21,103 nucleotides of DNA from Clostridia bacterium (GCA_021153265.1 JAGKTU010000031.1:1-21103), one strand, 5' to 3'; shown: positions 14,671 through 21,103, counted from the first letter of the stretch. Numbers and translations: made by a program. The notes: generated from the sequence alone by a model not told the origin.

Positions 14671-14699
14671 TTTATATCATAAACAATTTTAAATGTCAA
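14671..14699 (-). promoter_or_regulatory. Promoter of the rplM-rpsI operon
   Basis: On the minus strand a perfect TTGACA (14699-14694) is followed after 17 bases by TATAAA (14676-14671), with TG at the extended -10 position. Expected start is near 14664. The strength suits a ribosomal protein operon. Confidence 0.85.
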
Positions 14700-14818
14700 C
14701 ACATATTTTGAGAAAATTTATGAAAACCGAGATAAACTCTTAAACGCTCGCAAATGCTCCGGTTTGCTCTTGTTTTCTCGCATCTTATTTTAAAGGAAAA
14801 ATCGGAGGAATTACAATA

Positions 14819-15559
14819 ATGCAGAAGTTGTTAGGCTTGGTTAGACGCTGCGTCGATGATTACGATATGATCAAAGAAGGCGATCGGATCGCTGTGGGCG
14901 TTTCCGGCGGCAAAGACAGTCTGGTTTTGCTGGTTTTACTGGCTGGGCTGCGGAAATTTTACAACAAGCCCTTTGAATTGGAGGCAATCACCATCGATAT
15001 GGGGCTGGGGATGGACTACGGCCCCATCGAGCAGCTTTGCCGGGATATCGAAGTGCCCTATACCATCGTCAAAACGGAGATCGCGCCCATTATCTTCGAC
15101 CACCGGAAGGAGAAGAACCCTTGTTCCATGTGTGCCAAGATGCGCCGGGGAGCGCTGAATCAGGCAATTTTGGATAAGGGCTTTAACAAGCTGGCGCTGG
15201 GACATCACTATGATGATGCGGTGGAGACATTTGTGATGAATCTGCTGTTTGAGGGGCGGATCGGATGTTTCCAGCCGGTGACAGATCTGGATCGGACGGG
15301 GATCGTGCAGATCCGGCCGATGCTGTATATCCACGAGCGGACGGTGGACAATTTTGCCCAGCGGCAGAATCTACCGGTTATCGAGAATCGATGCCCGGTG
15401 GATAAGACCACCAAGCGTACGGAGGTCAAGCAGCTGGTATTTGATCTGAGCAAGACGTACCCGGATCTGAAAGAGCGGATCTTTGGCGCGATGCAGCGGC
15501 TGCCCCTGCCGGAATGGGGGCCTCAGGGCAGATATAAACGGCCGAAGGAGCAGGAATAA
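14819..15559 (+). CDS. ttcA: TtcA-like tRNA thiolation enzyme (PP-loop ATPase)
   Basis: The 246-residue protein has the PP-loop SGGKDS (29-34), the C-x-x-C pair C102 and C105 in PCSMCAKMRRG, LALGHHYDDAVET (125-137) and a third cysteine C192 in NRCPVD. These three cysteines are the [4Fe-4S] ligands of E. coli TtcA, which makes 2-thiocytidine at tRNA position 32. It activates the base with ATP and delivers sulfur through the cluster. The protein is shorter than E. coli TtcA (about 310 residues), mainly at the ends, as is usual in Clostridia, where substrate specificity is less studied. GGAGGAA (14804-14810) precedes ATG by eight bases. It stands alone and ends at a strong terminator. Confidence 0.88.
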   Translation: MQKLLGLVRRCVDDYDMIKEGDRIAVGVSGGKDSLVLLVLLAGLRKFYNKPFELEAITIDMGLGMDYGPIEQLCRDIEVPYTIVKTEIAPIIFDHRKEKNPCSMCAKMRRGALNQAILDKGFNKLALGHHYDDAVETFVMNLLFEGRIGCFQPVTDLDRTGIVQIRPMLYIHERTVDNFAQRQNLPVIENRCPVDKTTKRTEVKQLVFDLSKTYPDLKERIFGAMQRLPLPEWGPQGRYKRPKEQE

Positions 15560-15560
15560 G

Positions 15561-15588
15561 AAAACCGCCGGGATACCGGCGGTTTTTT
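15561..15588. terminator. Terminator after the ttcA-like gene
   Basis: Arms 15561-15571 and 15576-15586 form a perfect 11-base-pair stem (core CCGCCGG) with a GATA-type 4-base loop and six T's through 15588. The A-rich left side lets it also serve the convergent small XRE gene, whose stop codon begins at 15589. Confidence 0.9.
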
Positions 15589-15897
15589 CTATGGATCGAG
15601 ATTATCTTCGTCGAATAAAGGGGACTGGAAAAATTCTGCGATGCTGATGGACAAACCCTGGCAGAGTTCGTGGATGATCCGCAGCTTGACGGAATCGTAG
15701 GCACAATGGGTGAGGCTGCTGATGGTGGACTTGGGGACGCCGCTTTTGGTAAAAAGCTGGTACTGGGTCATAGAACGCTCCCGCAACAGCTCCTGCAGGC
15801 GCAGACTAACGGCTTGATTGAGTTTCAGCTCGATCACCACACTTCTAAAGATAATAGTATCTGTATTATATGCGGAAAGTTGCTGGGAATAGTTCAT
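15589..15897 (-). CDS. Small XRE-family helix-turn-helix regulator
   Basis: The frame encodes up to 102 residues with one Cro/CI-type domain (about 30-92): LRLQELLRERSMTQYQLFTKSGVPKSTIS is the helix-turn-helix stretch with its typical Q-x-x-L and S-x-x-S-x-S/T-I-S spacing. It then continues ISIAEFF. The start is uncertain. ATG at 15897 has only a weak AAGGA 12 bases away. A GTG at 15837 would give about 82 residues beginning just before ELKLNQAVS. A TATAAT on the minus strand (15870-15865) lies between the two and fits the shorter form. No effector domain is present. It is divergent from the 315-residue membrane protein, with which it could share regulation. Target unknown. Confidence 0.75.
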   Translation of the reverse strand: MNYSQQLSAYNTDTIIFRSVVIELKLNQAVSLRLQELLRERSMTQYQLFTKSGVPKSTISSLTHCAYDSVKLRIIHELCQGLSISIAEFFQSPLFDEDNLDP

Positions 15898-15913
15898 GTA
15901 GCTGAACTAGTCC

Positions 15914-15942
15914 TTGCATTTTCTGACAGGATGTGCTATGAT
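15914..15942 (+). promoter_or_regulatory. Promoter of the 315-residue membrane protein gene
   Basis: TTGCAT (15914-15919) is followed after 17 bases by TATGAT (15937-15942), with TGC giving an extended -10. Expected start is near 15949, about 27 bases before the TTG start codon. Confidence 0.75.
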
Positions 15943-15975
15943 GGGAATGGAAATAAATAGAAAGAGGTGTTTTCC

Positions 15976-16923
15976 TTGATTGGTTCCGGTTTGAAAAAGT
16001 TTGCCGTTGAAAACGGTCTGCGGGTCGCCAAGGGCGTGGCCTATGGCAACCTGCGTGGATTCGCAGCAACGCTGTCTGAGGGTTCCGGTTATAAGCAAAT
16101 TGTGATTACCACAAAATTTGCTGACCCAAACAAGCTGCAGGAGCTGCAGGCGGCGGTGAATCAGAAGAATATTGCCCGGGAATACCGGGTGCAGAGGCTC
16201 GACTTTGGTGTCGACGGCATCCGCATCGTGTTTGGTGATACGGTGGGTACCATGAAGAAGATTGCGGCATTTGTGGATTGGTTTTTCCCTATGCTGCACG
16301 TGTATGGTGTGCAGGGCGCGGAACTGTGCGGCGAGTGCGGCGGACAGCTCACCGGCGGCTGTTGGAAGCTGATCAACGGTGTGGCATACCATATGCATGA
16401 AAGCTGCGCCGAGCATGTTCGCGGACAGATCGCTTCGGATAATGAGAGCCGCAAGCTGGAAAGCGAAGGTTCTTACGTCACCGGTTTGTTCGGTGCGCTG
16501 CTGGGTGCAGCCATTGGTGCTGTGGTTTGGGCATTGGTGCTGAATGCTGGATATGTGGCATCTCTGGTGGGTCTGCTGATCGGCTGGCTGGCGGAGAAGG
16601 GTTATAATCTGCTCAAGGGTAAGCAGAGCAAGGGTAAGGTCGTGATCCTCGCTGTGGCAGTGGTGCTGGGTGTTGTGATGGGCACCTTTGCGGCGGATGT
16701 CATGACGCTGGTTCAGCTTATCAACGAAACTGAGGGCATGATGCTGACATATGGTGATATTCCCCAGTTCCTGCTTATGCTGCTGCAGGAGGATGCTGAG
16801 TATGCCGCTGCTGTGGCTACCAATATCGGCATGGGTCTGCTGTTTGCGGGGTTGGGCGTATTCGCGCTGCTTCGCAAGACCGGTGCCGAGGTGGCTGATC
16901 AGAAGTTTGTGGACTTAGACTGA
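15976..16923 (+). CDS. Membrane protein with Cys/His cluster, unknown function
   Basis: I chose TTG at 15976 because AAAGAGG (15961-15967) sits eight bases before it; a GTG at 15967 would overlap that site. The 315-residue product has a soluble N-terminal domain (1-150) and about four hydrophobic segments (168-189, 192-206, 221-246, 283-299). Between them come C118-x-x-C121, C129, H139, H141 and C144, which could form a treble-clef or ribbon-like zinc site. The first 110 residues alternate as a beta-rich domain and keep phrases such as YKQIVITTKFAD and GIRIVFGDTVGTMKKIA. I do not recognise the family. It has its own promoter, faces away from a small XRE gene, and is followed by a hairpin and an 84-residue gene. 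Confidence 0.85.
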   Translation: MIGSGLKKFAVENGLRVAKGVAYGNLRGFAATLSEGSGYKQIVITTKFADPNKLQELQAAVNQKNIAREYRVQRLDFGVDGIRIVFGDTVGTMKKIAAFVDWFFPMLHVYGVQGAELCGECGGQLTGGCWKLINGVAYHMHESCAEHVRGQIASDNESRKLESEGSYVTGLFGALLGAAIGAVVWALVLNAGYVASLVGLLIGWLAEKGYNLLKGKQSKGKVVILAVAVVLGVVMGTFAADVMTLVQLINETEGMMLTYGDIPQFLLMLLQEDAEYAAAVATNIGMGLLFAGLGVFALLRKTGAEVADQKFVDLD

Positions 16924-16964
16924 GCTGGGTGGCTAGAATTCCTGCCTGTAACTGAAAAATGCGC

Positions 16965-16999
16965 TATGCCCCGTATGGAAACTTTTCCAGCGGGGCATA
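16965..16999 (+). terminator. Long hairpin after the membrane protein gene
   Basis: TATGCCCCG (16965-16973) pairs with CGGGGCATA (16991-16999), and TGGAAA (16976-16981) with TTTCCA (16984-16989) inside it. No T run follows on the plus strand. It may be a weak terminator or an RNA-processing or stability element ahead of the next gene, whose ribosome site starts nine bases later. Confidence 0.5.
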
Positions 17000-17023
17000 A
17001 TGCTGCCAAGGAGGCGGTAAAGA

Positions 17024-17278
17024 ATGGTAAAAGGTGTTTCGAGGCAAGTGATCGTGGTGCAATCGCCGGGGGAGGAATTGTTCGACCAGGCGATCTTCAT
17101 CCTGAAGGATGAAGCTGTGGAAAAGGGTGTCACCGATGAAGTGCTGCTGAAACAAGCTCAGCAGGCTATCCGCGGTGGACAGGGTAAAAAACGTAAGCTG
17201 TGGCTGTACGGCCCGGTTTGGGCCTGCGGCGGTGCGGTGGTTACGGGACTTTTGTGGCTGATGACCGTGATGCTGTGA
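17024..17278 (+). CDS. Small conserved-looking protein, soluble N-terminus with a C-terminal membrane anchor
   Basis: The 84-residue product has a strong start: AAGGAGG (17008-17014) lies nine bases before ATG. The N-terminal half is mixed, with a V-S-R-Q-V-I-V-V-Q strand, an acidic ELFDQAIFILKDEA helix and a VTDEVLLKQAQQA helix. A basic GKKRK (53-57) leads into a hydrophobic C-terminal helix (about 58-84), so it is probably tail-anchored with the N-terminus in the cytoplasm. I recall similar short proteins in Oscillospiraceae but no assigned function. It follows the 315-residue membrane protein by 100 bases and precedes the dusB promoter almost directly. Confidence 0.75.
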   Translation: MVKGVSRQVIVVQSPGEELFDQAIFILKDEAVEKGVTDEVLLKQAQQAIRGGQGKKRKLWLYGPVWACGGAVVTGLLWLMTVML

Positions 17279-17279
17279 C

Positions 17280-17308
17280 TTGCGGTTTTGCCCAGAGTGT
17301 GATATAAT
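17280..17308 (+). promoter_or_regulatory. dusB: Promoter of dusB
   Basis: TTGCGG (17280-17285) is followed after 17 bases by a perfect TATAAT (17303-17308) with TGA giving an extended -10. Expected start is near 17315, about 31 bases before the start codon. Confidence 0.8.
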
Positions 17309-17318
17309 CGGTATCACA
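17298..17318. promoter_or_regulatory. Inverted repeat over the dusB -10 box
   Basis: TGTGATA (17298-17304) and TATCACA (17312-17318) form a perfect 7-base inverted repeat with a 7-base spacer. It spans the -10 box and the predicted transcription start, the position expected of a repressor operator. No regulator gene is adjacent to it. Confidence 0.5.
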
Positions 17319-17345
17319 TAAAACCACACAGATAGAGAGAAACTT

Positions 17346-18311
17346 ATGAGAATTGGTACGATTGAAGTAGAAAATCCCCTGTTTCTGGCGCCCATGGCCG
17401 GCGTGACGGACTGGGCATACCGGACGGTATGCGCCAAGCTGGGCGCGGATGTGACGGTGACGGAGATGGTCTCCTCCCGGGCGCTGGTCTATCAGGATCA
17501 GAAGAGCAGAAAGCTGCTGAGAAAGAACGAAGGCAGCATCTGCGGCGCCCAGATCTTTGGCAACGACCCCGAGATCATGGCGAAGGCGGCCGCTCTTGCA
17601 CTGGAAATCTCCGGCTGCGATTTTATCGACATCAACATGGGCTGCCCCATGCCGAAGATCGCCAATTCCGGCGACGGCTGCGGTCTGATGCGGACGCCGG
17701 AGCTGGCAGGGCAGATCGTTGCCGCGGTGAAAAAGGCGGTGGAGGTTCCGGTGACGGTGAAGTGCCGATTGGGCTGGGACAAGGGAAGCCTGAATGTGCT
17801 GGAATTTACCAAGCGGATGGAGCAGAGCGGTGCGGATATGGTGGCTGTCCATGGTCGCACGAGGAGCATGCTCTACTCCGGCGTGGCGGACTGGGACACC
17901 ATCCGCAAGGTCAAGGAGCAGCTAAGTATCCCGGTGATCGCCAACGGTGATATTGTGGGCGGCGAGTCGGCCAAGAAGTGCCTGAAATGGACCGGCGCGG
18001 ACGGATTGATGATCGGTCGCAGCGTATTTGGCGACCCTTGGGTCTTTGAAGAGGTCAAGGCAGCGCTGAAGGGTGAGGAATACGCAGGCAGACCCTGCCT
18101 GAAGGATCGAATTTCTGTAGCTGTGGAGCAGTTTAAGCTGTCGGAGCAGGATCACGGGGAACACATTGCCTGCCTCGAAGCGAGAAAGCATTTTGCGTGG
18201 TATCTGAGGGGTGTCCGCAACGCCAGCTACTATAAAAAAGAAATCACATCCTTAAAAACCATGGAGGATATCTACCGGGTGGCGAGGGATATTGTCCGAG
18301 ATTTGGAATAA
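17346..18311 (+). CDS. dusB: tRNA-dihydrouridine synthase DusB
   Basis: The 321-residue flavoprotein has a TIM barrel with the Dus landmarks LAPMAGVTD (14-22), INMGCPMPKI (96-105) with C100 as the catalytic proton donor, CRLGWD (140-145), VHGRTR and Y-S-G-x-ADW (168-183), IANGDI (198-203) and IGRSVFGDPW (223-232). A small helical C-terminal domain (about 245-321) binds tRNA. FMN- and NADPH-dependent reduction of uridines in the tRNA D-loop is the known family role. The ribosome site is weak (AGAGAG, about nine bases before ATG). Length is typical of DusB. It is read from a good extended -10 promoter; an M23 peptidase gene follows after 53 bases that include a hairpin. Confidence 0.95.
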   Translation: MRIGTIEVENPLFLAPMAGVTDWAYRTVCAKLGADVTVTEMVSSRALVYQDQKSRKLLRKNEGSICGAQIFGNDPEIMAKAAALALEISGCDFIDINMGCPMPKIANSGDGCGLMRTPELAGQIVAAVKKAVEVPVTVKCRLGWDKGSLNVLEFTKRMEQSGADMVAVHGRTRSMLYSGVADWDTIRKVKEQLSIPVIANGDIVGGESAKKCLKWTGADGLMIGRSVFGDPWVFEEVKAALKGEEYAGRPCLKDRISVAVEQFKLSEQDHGEHIACLEARKHFAWYLRGVRNASYYKKEITSLKTMEDIYRVARDIVRDLE

Positions 18312-18325
18312 TTTTGCGTGGATGA

Positions 18326-18393
18326 AAAATCCGTCGTTTCACATCCTATCCAGAGGTGATGAGGATGAAACGGCGGATTTTATTATGTTTTTT
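18326..18393 (+). terminator. Terminator-like hairpin covering the start codon of the M23 gene
   Basis: Bases 18326-18341 pair with 18366-18381 (16 pairs including one G-U), extended after a 2-base bulge by three pairs (18344-18346 with 18363-18365). Six T's follow shortly at 18388-18393. It can act as the dusB terminator. The M23 start codon (18365-18367) and first five codons lie in the right arm, and the AGAGGTG ribosome site (18352-18358) lies in the loop. Confidence 0.65.
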
Positions 18394-19327
18394 GATTCTT
18401 TCGGTGCTGGTGATGCCGGTGAGCGCGGAAAAAATTAAGTGGGTGGATTTTCAGGTGCCATATGAGTCGCTGAAGTATGCCATGGAGCGGGATATTGCTA
18501 CGTTTGAGGAAGAAAAGCATATAAGTTGGATCGATATACTGGCTGTGGCGGCCTGCAGATCCGGGGGGAGGTGCGGCATTGACTCGGTGAAACAGGCGGC
18601 GAAGGAACTGCAGGGGGATCAAAGCCCGGAGGAACTGCTGGGGGCGTTATACAAATATTATGGGTATTACCACGAGTCCTTTCAGGCGGCTCTGGGAGGG
18701 CTGCTGGGCAGCTACGAGATAGAAAAAGATGGTCAGTGGGTGCAAAGTTATGGGCTGAAGGCCTTTTCGCCGGTGGCGGCGGGGTATGGGTACAGCCATT
18801 GTGATGATTTCGGTGTGGGCCGCTCCTTTGGCTTCAAAAGAAAGCATCTGGGGCATGACATGATGGGTGGCACCGGTACGCCCATTGTGGCGGTGGAAGG
18901 CGGCGTGGTGGAGGCCATGGGCTGGAACCGTTACGGCGGCTGGCGAATCGGCATCCGCTCCTTTGACAATAAGCGATACTACTACTATGCCCATCTGCAA
19001 AAAGACAAGCCCTTCGCAGAAGGGCTTGAAGTGGGACAGATCGTGCAGGCCGGGGATGTGATCGGGTTTATGGGCCAGACCGGGTATTCAGACAAGGAGA
19101 ATGTGAACAATATCCAGACAGTGCATCTGCATTTTGGGTTGCAACTGATTTTTGACGAGAGTCAGAAAGAGTGTCTGTCGGAGATCTGGATCGATGCTTA
19201 CGATATTGTCAGGCTGCTGGAAGGACATCGAAGCAGTGTTCGCAAGACGGAAAAAGGCTGGGAACGGGTGTTTCCTTACCGGGATTTGGACTGGGAAGAG
19301 TTTTCGCCCATGGGCGCTACGAACTGA
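18365..19327 (+). CDS. Exported M23-family metallopeptidase
   Basis: From ATG 18365 (AGAGGTG six bases upstream) the product has 320 residues. A signal peptide (1-21: two Lys/Arg, a hydrophobic core, cleavage likely after PVSA) is followed by an unassigned helical domain (30-120). A LytM/M23 domain then shows H161-L-G-H-D165 as the HxGxD zinc motif, ahead of GTPIVAVEGGVV, Y-A-H210 and H254-L-H256. All four expected metal or catalytic positions are kept, so it should be an active peptidoglycan endopeptidase. There is no lipobox, so it is probably secreted. GTG 18356 and ATG 18359 are in-frame alternatives. The start is buried in a hairpin. Its last 52 bases overlap the convergent DUF1653 gene. 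Confidence 0.9.
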   Translation: MKRRILLCFLILSVLVMPVSAEKIKWVDFQVPYESLKYAMERDIATFEEEKHISWIDILAVAACRSGGRCGIDSVKQAAKELQGDQSPEELLGALYKYYGYYHESFQAALGGLLGSYEIEKDGQWVQSYGLKAFSPVAAGYGYSHCDDFGVGRSFGFKRKHLGHDMMGGTGTPIVAVEGGVVEAMGWNRYGGWRIGIRSFDNKRYYYYAHLQKDKPFAEGLEVGQIVQAGDVIGFMGQTGYSDKENVNNIQTVHLHFGLQLIFDESQKECLSEIWIDAYDIVRLLEGHRSSVRKTEKGWERVFPYRDLDWEEFSPMGATN

Positions 19328-19521
19328 AAACGGGGGCCGCAATAGCCGTCCTTATCCACAATCTCCGTCCACATGGCGGCAGGACGTACCCAAAGACCGC
19401 CTTCGCCATAGAGCGCGCGGTAGACTACCATGGGTTCTAAGGTTTCGGAGTGGCTTGCGACGCCTAAAAGTTCGTAGAAATTGCCCTTGAAATGGCGGTA
19501 TTTGCCGGGAATGATGGTCAT
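19276..19521 (-). CDS. DUF1653 domain protein
   Basis: The ATG at 19519-19521 gives 81 residues. GAAAGGA (19530-19536) lies eight bases upstream. The line PGKYRHFKGNFYELLGVA, then HSETLEPMVVYRALYG and WVRPAAMW is the DUF1653 signature: P-G-x-Y-x-HFKG, HSET and VVYR-x-LYG. These are short single-domain proteins, of SH3-like predicted fold and unknown role, that often stand alone. The domain ends near PRFQF, leaving about 12 variable residues at the C-terminus, which is the part that overlaps the convergent peptidase gene. It lies directly downstream of the terminator of the deacetylase-like gene on the same strand. I see no separate promoter, so expression may depend on readthrough. Confidence 0.9.
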   Translation of the reverse strand: MTIIPGKYRHFKGNFYELLGVASHSETLEPMVVYRALYGEGGLWVRPAAMWTEIVDKDGYCGPRFQFVAPMGENSSQSKSR

Positions 19522-19537
19522 AATCAAAATCCTTTCG

Positions 19538-19571
19538 AAAAAACGCGCCGGTCATCATGGCCGGCGCGTTT
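19538..19571 (-). terminator. Intrinsic terminator of the deacetylase-like gene
   Basis: Arms 19541-19551 and 19561-19571 form a perfect 11-base-pair GC-rich stem with a 9-base loop. On the minus strand the stem runs into six consecutive T's (19543-19538). It ends a few bases before the DUF1653 ribosome binding site. Confidence 0.88.
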
Positions 19572-19583
19572 GTGTATGAGAAA

Positions 19584-21103
19584 TTACTGGGGAACATTGC
19601 CACGGGTTTCGTTCAAAACTGCCATGGCGTTGAAGTAGGTAGCGTAGAGAGTAGAGCCGTGGGCCATCTGGGTACCGGTGACCATGATGCGCCGCTGGTG
19701 GAAGTATTCGCCTGCCACCTTGGCGGAGGAAATGGTGCCGGTGCCGATGAAGTAGCGGAAACCGGCGTTGTACAGGACATTGTACTGGTTGCCGGAATAG
19801 TCGGTGATGTCCGTTGCCTTGGCGTAGACCAGGACGTCCACATTGCCAAGGATGGGCGTGATCTCGGCACTCCACTTCTGCAGGTCTGCCTGAATCTCGG
19901 TTGCGCTGGCCTTGCTGTAGTTGATGTCGGCATAGGAGTAGCAGGCAATGGTGTAACCTTCGTTACGCAGGGCTTCCACAACCTTCATGGCATTTTCAGC
20001 TTCTTCGCCGCCGTTCTTGGTGCGGTAGCCGAAGACACCTTCGTAACCGGAAACGGCCAGAATGGCGCGGGCGCCACGGTAGGAGAAGTCGGGGTGCTCC
20101 TCGATGAAGGCGTCGAGGATGGGAACCAGATCGTAGTTGCCCGGCTTATCCTTGCCGGCCATCTCAGCAAGAATTTTGCCGTTTTCATCGAGGACTAGCT
20201 TGCTGGCGAAACCGCCGCTTTCGACCATGTAACCATAGTAGTTGACCATGGTTTCGGTGATCATGATGGGCTTCTTGCCGTCGGGCAGGTAGATGGTATT
20301 GGCAGAGTAGGTGGTTTTGCCGTCGGCGGTGGTGGAGAAGACAACGTCCTCAAGACCGACCAGAACGTAGTCCTTTTCGTAAAGCTGTTCCAGAATCTTC
20401 TGGAACTCGTCGGTGGTGACAAAGTTCTGGTTGTATTTCTTGCCCAGACTCTCATCGGTGAAGGCCTTGGCAGGGTCGGCAACGAGAACATGGAAAGACA
20501 GGTTGGGCACTGCAGAGGGGTCGCGCCACTCGATCAGATTCTCCTGCGCCTTGGCGTAAGTAGAACGGGCAGTGAGCATATTGGGATAGGCGGACTGCTC
20601 GCCGGAGAAGGAGTCCAGAAGCTTGATGGCTGCGTTATAGTCATAACCGGCGGCCAGTTCTTCGGCCTGCGCCATCAGGGTAGCGGCCTCGGCATCCAGA
20701 GCAGCCTGCTGCTCAGCTTTCTCGGAATCGGTCTGCCGTCCACCGTTACCGCCGCCAACGGCACGGACGATGGAACCCACTACCATGACCAGAATCAGCA
20801 GCAGAGCAGTGCCAGCGATGATTCGCGGCAGGTGGACTTCCTTGAAAATCTGCTCTTTGGTGGGCTTACGGCGGCGACGCTGCTCGCTGCGGGGTGCCTC
20901 CGGTGCGCTTTCCATGGGAGCTTCCTGCTCGGACTCCACAGGAACATCGGCAATAGTCTCGGGGGGAGCCACAGGGGAAACTACGGGGAGACTCTCGGGA
21001 GTATATTCCGGTTCACTTTCATCGAAATAGACCGTTTCCTCTCTGACGGGGGCAGGGGGCTCCGGTTCGGAAATGGGCTTGGGTGCGAAGAGACTGCTGC
21101 GCT
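19584..21103 (-). CDS. Polysaccharide-deacetylase-like membrane protein with degenerate catalytic site (5' end missing)
   Basis: The frame is open from the right window edge to TAA at 19586-19584, about 505 residues, with no convincing start inside. Upstream of a GTG at 20972 it continues as acidic, Pro-rich sequence without stops, so the N-terminus lies outside. Order: acidic/Pro-rich cytoplasmic region, an Arg/Lys-rich patch (RRRRKPTK), one transmembrane helix (LPRIIAGTALLLILVMVVGS), a helical Ala/Glu/Gln-rich stalk, then a domain of about 300 residues. That domain resembles clostridial NodB-like proteins: the HVLVADPAKAF lead-in, NYYGYM, GFASKLVLDENGK, HPDFSYRGARAI and GYEGVFGYRT. Where relatives in my memory have an Asp pair (FDDVNYY-like), this reads TETMVNYY, so deacetylase activity is doubtful. 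A surface or cell-wall binding role is possible. Confidence 0.75.
   Translation of the reverse strand, partial: RSSLFAPKPISEPEPPAPVREETVYFDESEPEYTPESLPVVSPVAPPETIADVPVESEQEAPMESAPEAPRSEQRRRRKPTKEQIFKEVHLPRIIAGTALLLILVMVVGSIVRAVGGGNGGRQTDSEKAEQQAALDAEAATLMAQAEELAAGYDYNAAIKLLDSFSGEQSAYPNMLTARSTYAKAQENLIEWRDPSAVPNLSFHVLVADPAKAFTDESLGKKYNQNFVTTDEFQKILEQLYEKDYVLVGLEDVVFSTTADGKTTYSANTIYLPDGKKPIMITETMVNYYGYMVESGGFASKLVLDENGKILAEMAGKDKPGNYDLVPILDAFIEEHPDFSYRGARAILAVSGYEGVFGYRTKNGGEEAENAMKVVEALRNEGYTIACYSYADINYSKASATEIQADLQKWSAEITPILGNVDVLVYAKATDITDYSGNQYNVLYNAGFRYFIGTGTISSAKVAGEYFHQRRIMVTGTQMAHGSTLYATYFNAMAVLNETRGNVPQ

Overview
The window looks like a chromosomal segment of an anaerobic, moderately high-GC Firmicute of class Clostridia, most like gut Oscillospiraceae. 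This is inferred from content: strong AGGAGG ribosome binding sites, consensus sigma-A promoters, an L13-S9 operon, clostridial MltG and U32 proteins, and an anaerobe-type (Re)-citrate synthase. There is no rRNA or tRNA gene, CRISPR array or insertion sequence that I can see. Coding density is high and no gene-free stretch exceeds 300 bases.

Layout. 1-123: 3' end of a UPF0210/PFL-family gene. 328-1776: a zinc-ribbon membrane protein with a duplicated acidic domain, read from a perfect consensus promoter. 6060-1829 (minus): a four-gene operon, thymidylate kinase-like, DJ-1/PfpI, MltG and a U32 tRNA-modification protein, ending in a terminator shared with the convergent zinc-ribbon gene. 6290-8361 (plus): a DEAD-box RNA helicase translationally coupled to a truncated DprA-like protein. 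13499-8427 (minus): (Re)-citrate synthase, a GntR/FCD regulator, aconitase and an NAD-type isocitrate dehydrogenase. Together these are the oxidative half of the TCA cycle, leading to 2-oxoglutarate and glutamate. 14592-13739 (minus): rplM-rpsI. 14819-15559 (plus): a TtcA-like tRNA thiolase. 15897-15589 (minus): a small XRE regulator, divergent from a 315-residue membrane protein (15976-16923). Then come an 84-residue protein, dusB and an M23 peptidase (all plus), a DUF1653 gene (minus), and a 5'-truncated polysaccharide-deacetylase-like membrane protein running off the right edge (minus).

The most coherent unit is the citrate-to-2-oxoglutarate operon. It carries its own FCD-type regulator, and a perfect 7-4-7 palindrome sits over the -10 box of its only visible promoter. 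That suggests autoregulation of this branch. Other regulatory structure worth a look: interleaved rplM and ttcA promoters, a terminator-like hairpin that buries the start codon of the M23 gene, and inverted or direct repeats at the dusB and helicase promoters. Most of the window is housekeeping. I did not find convincing evidence of a defence system, a mobile element or a wholly new system.
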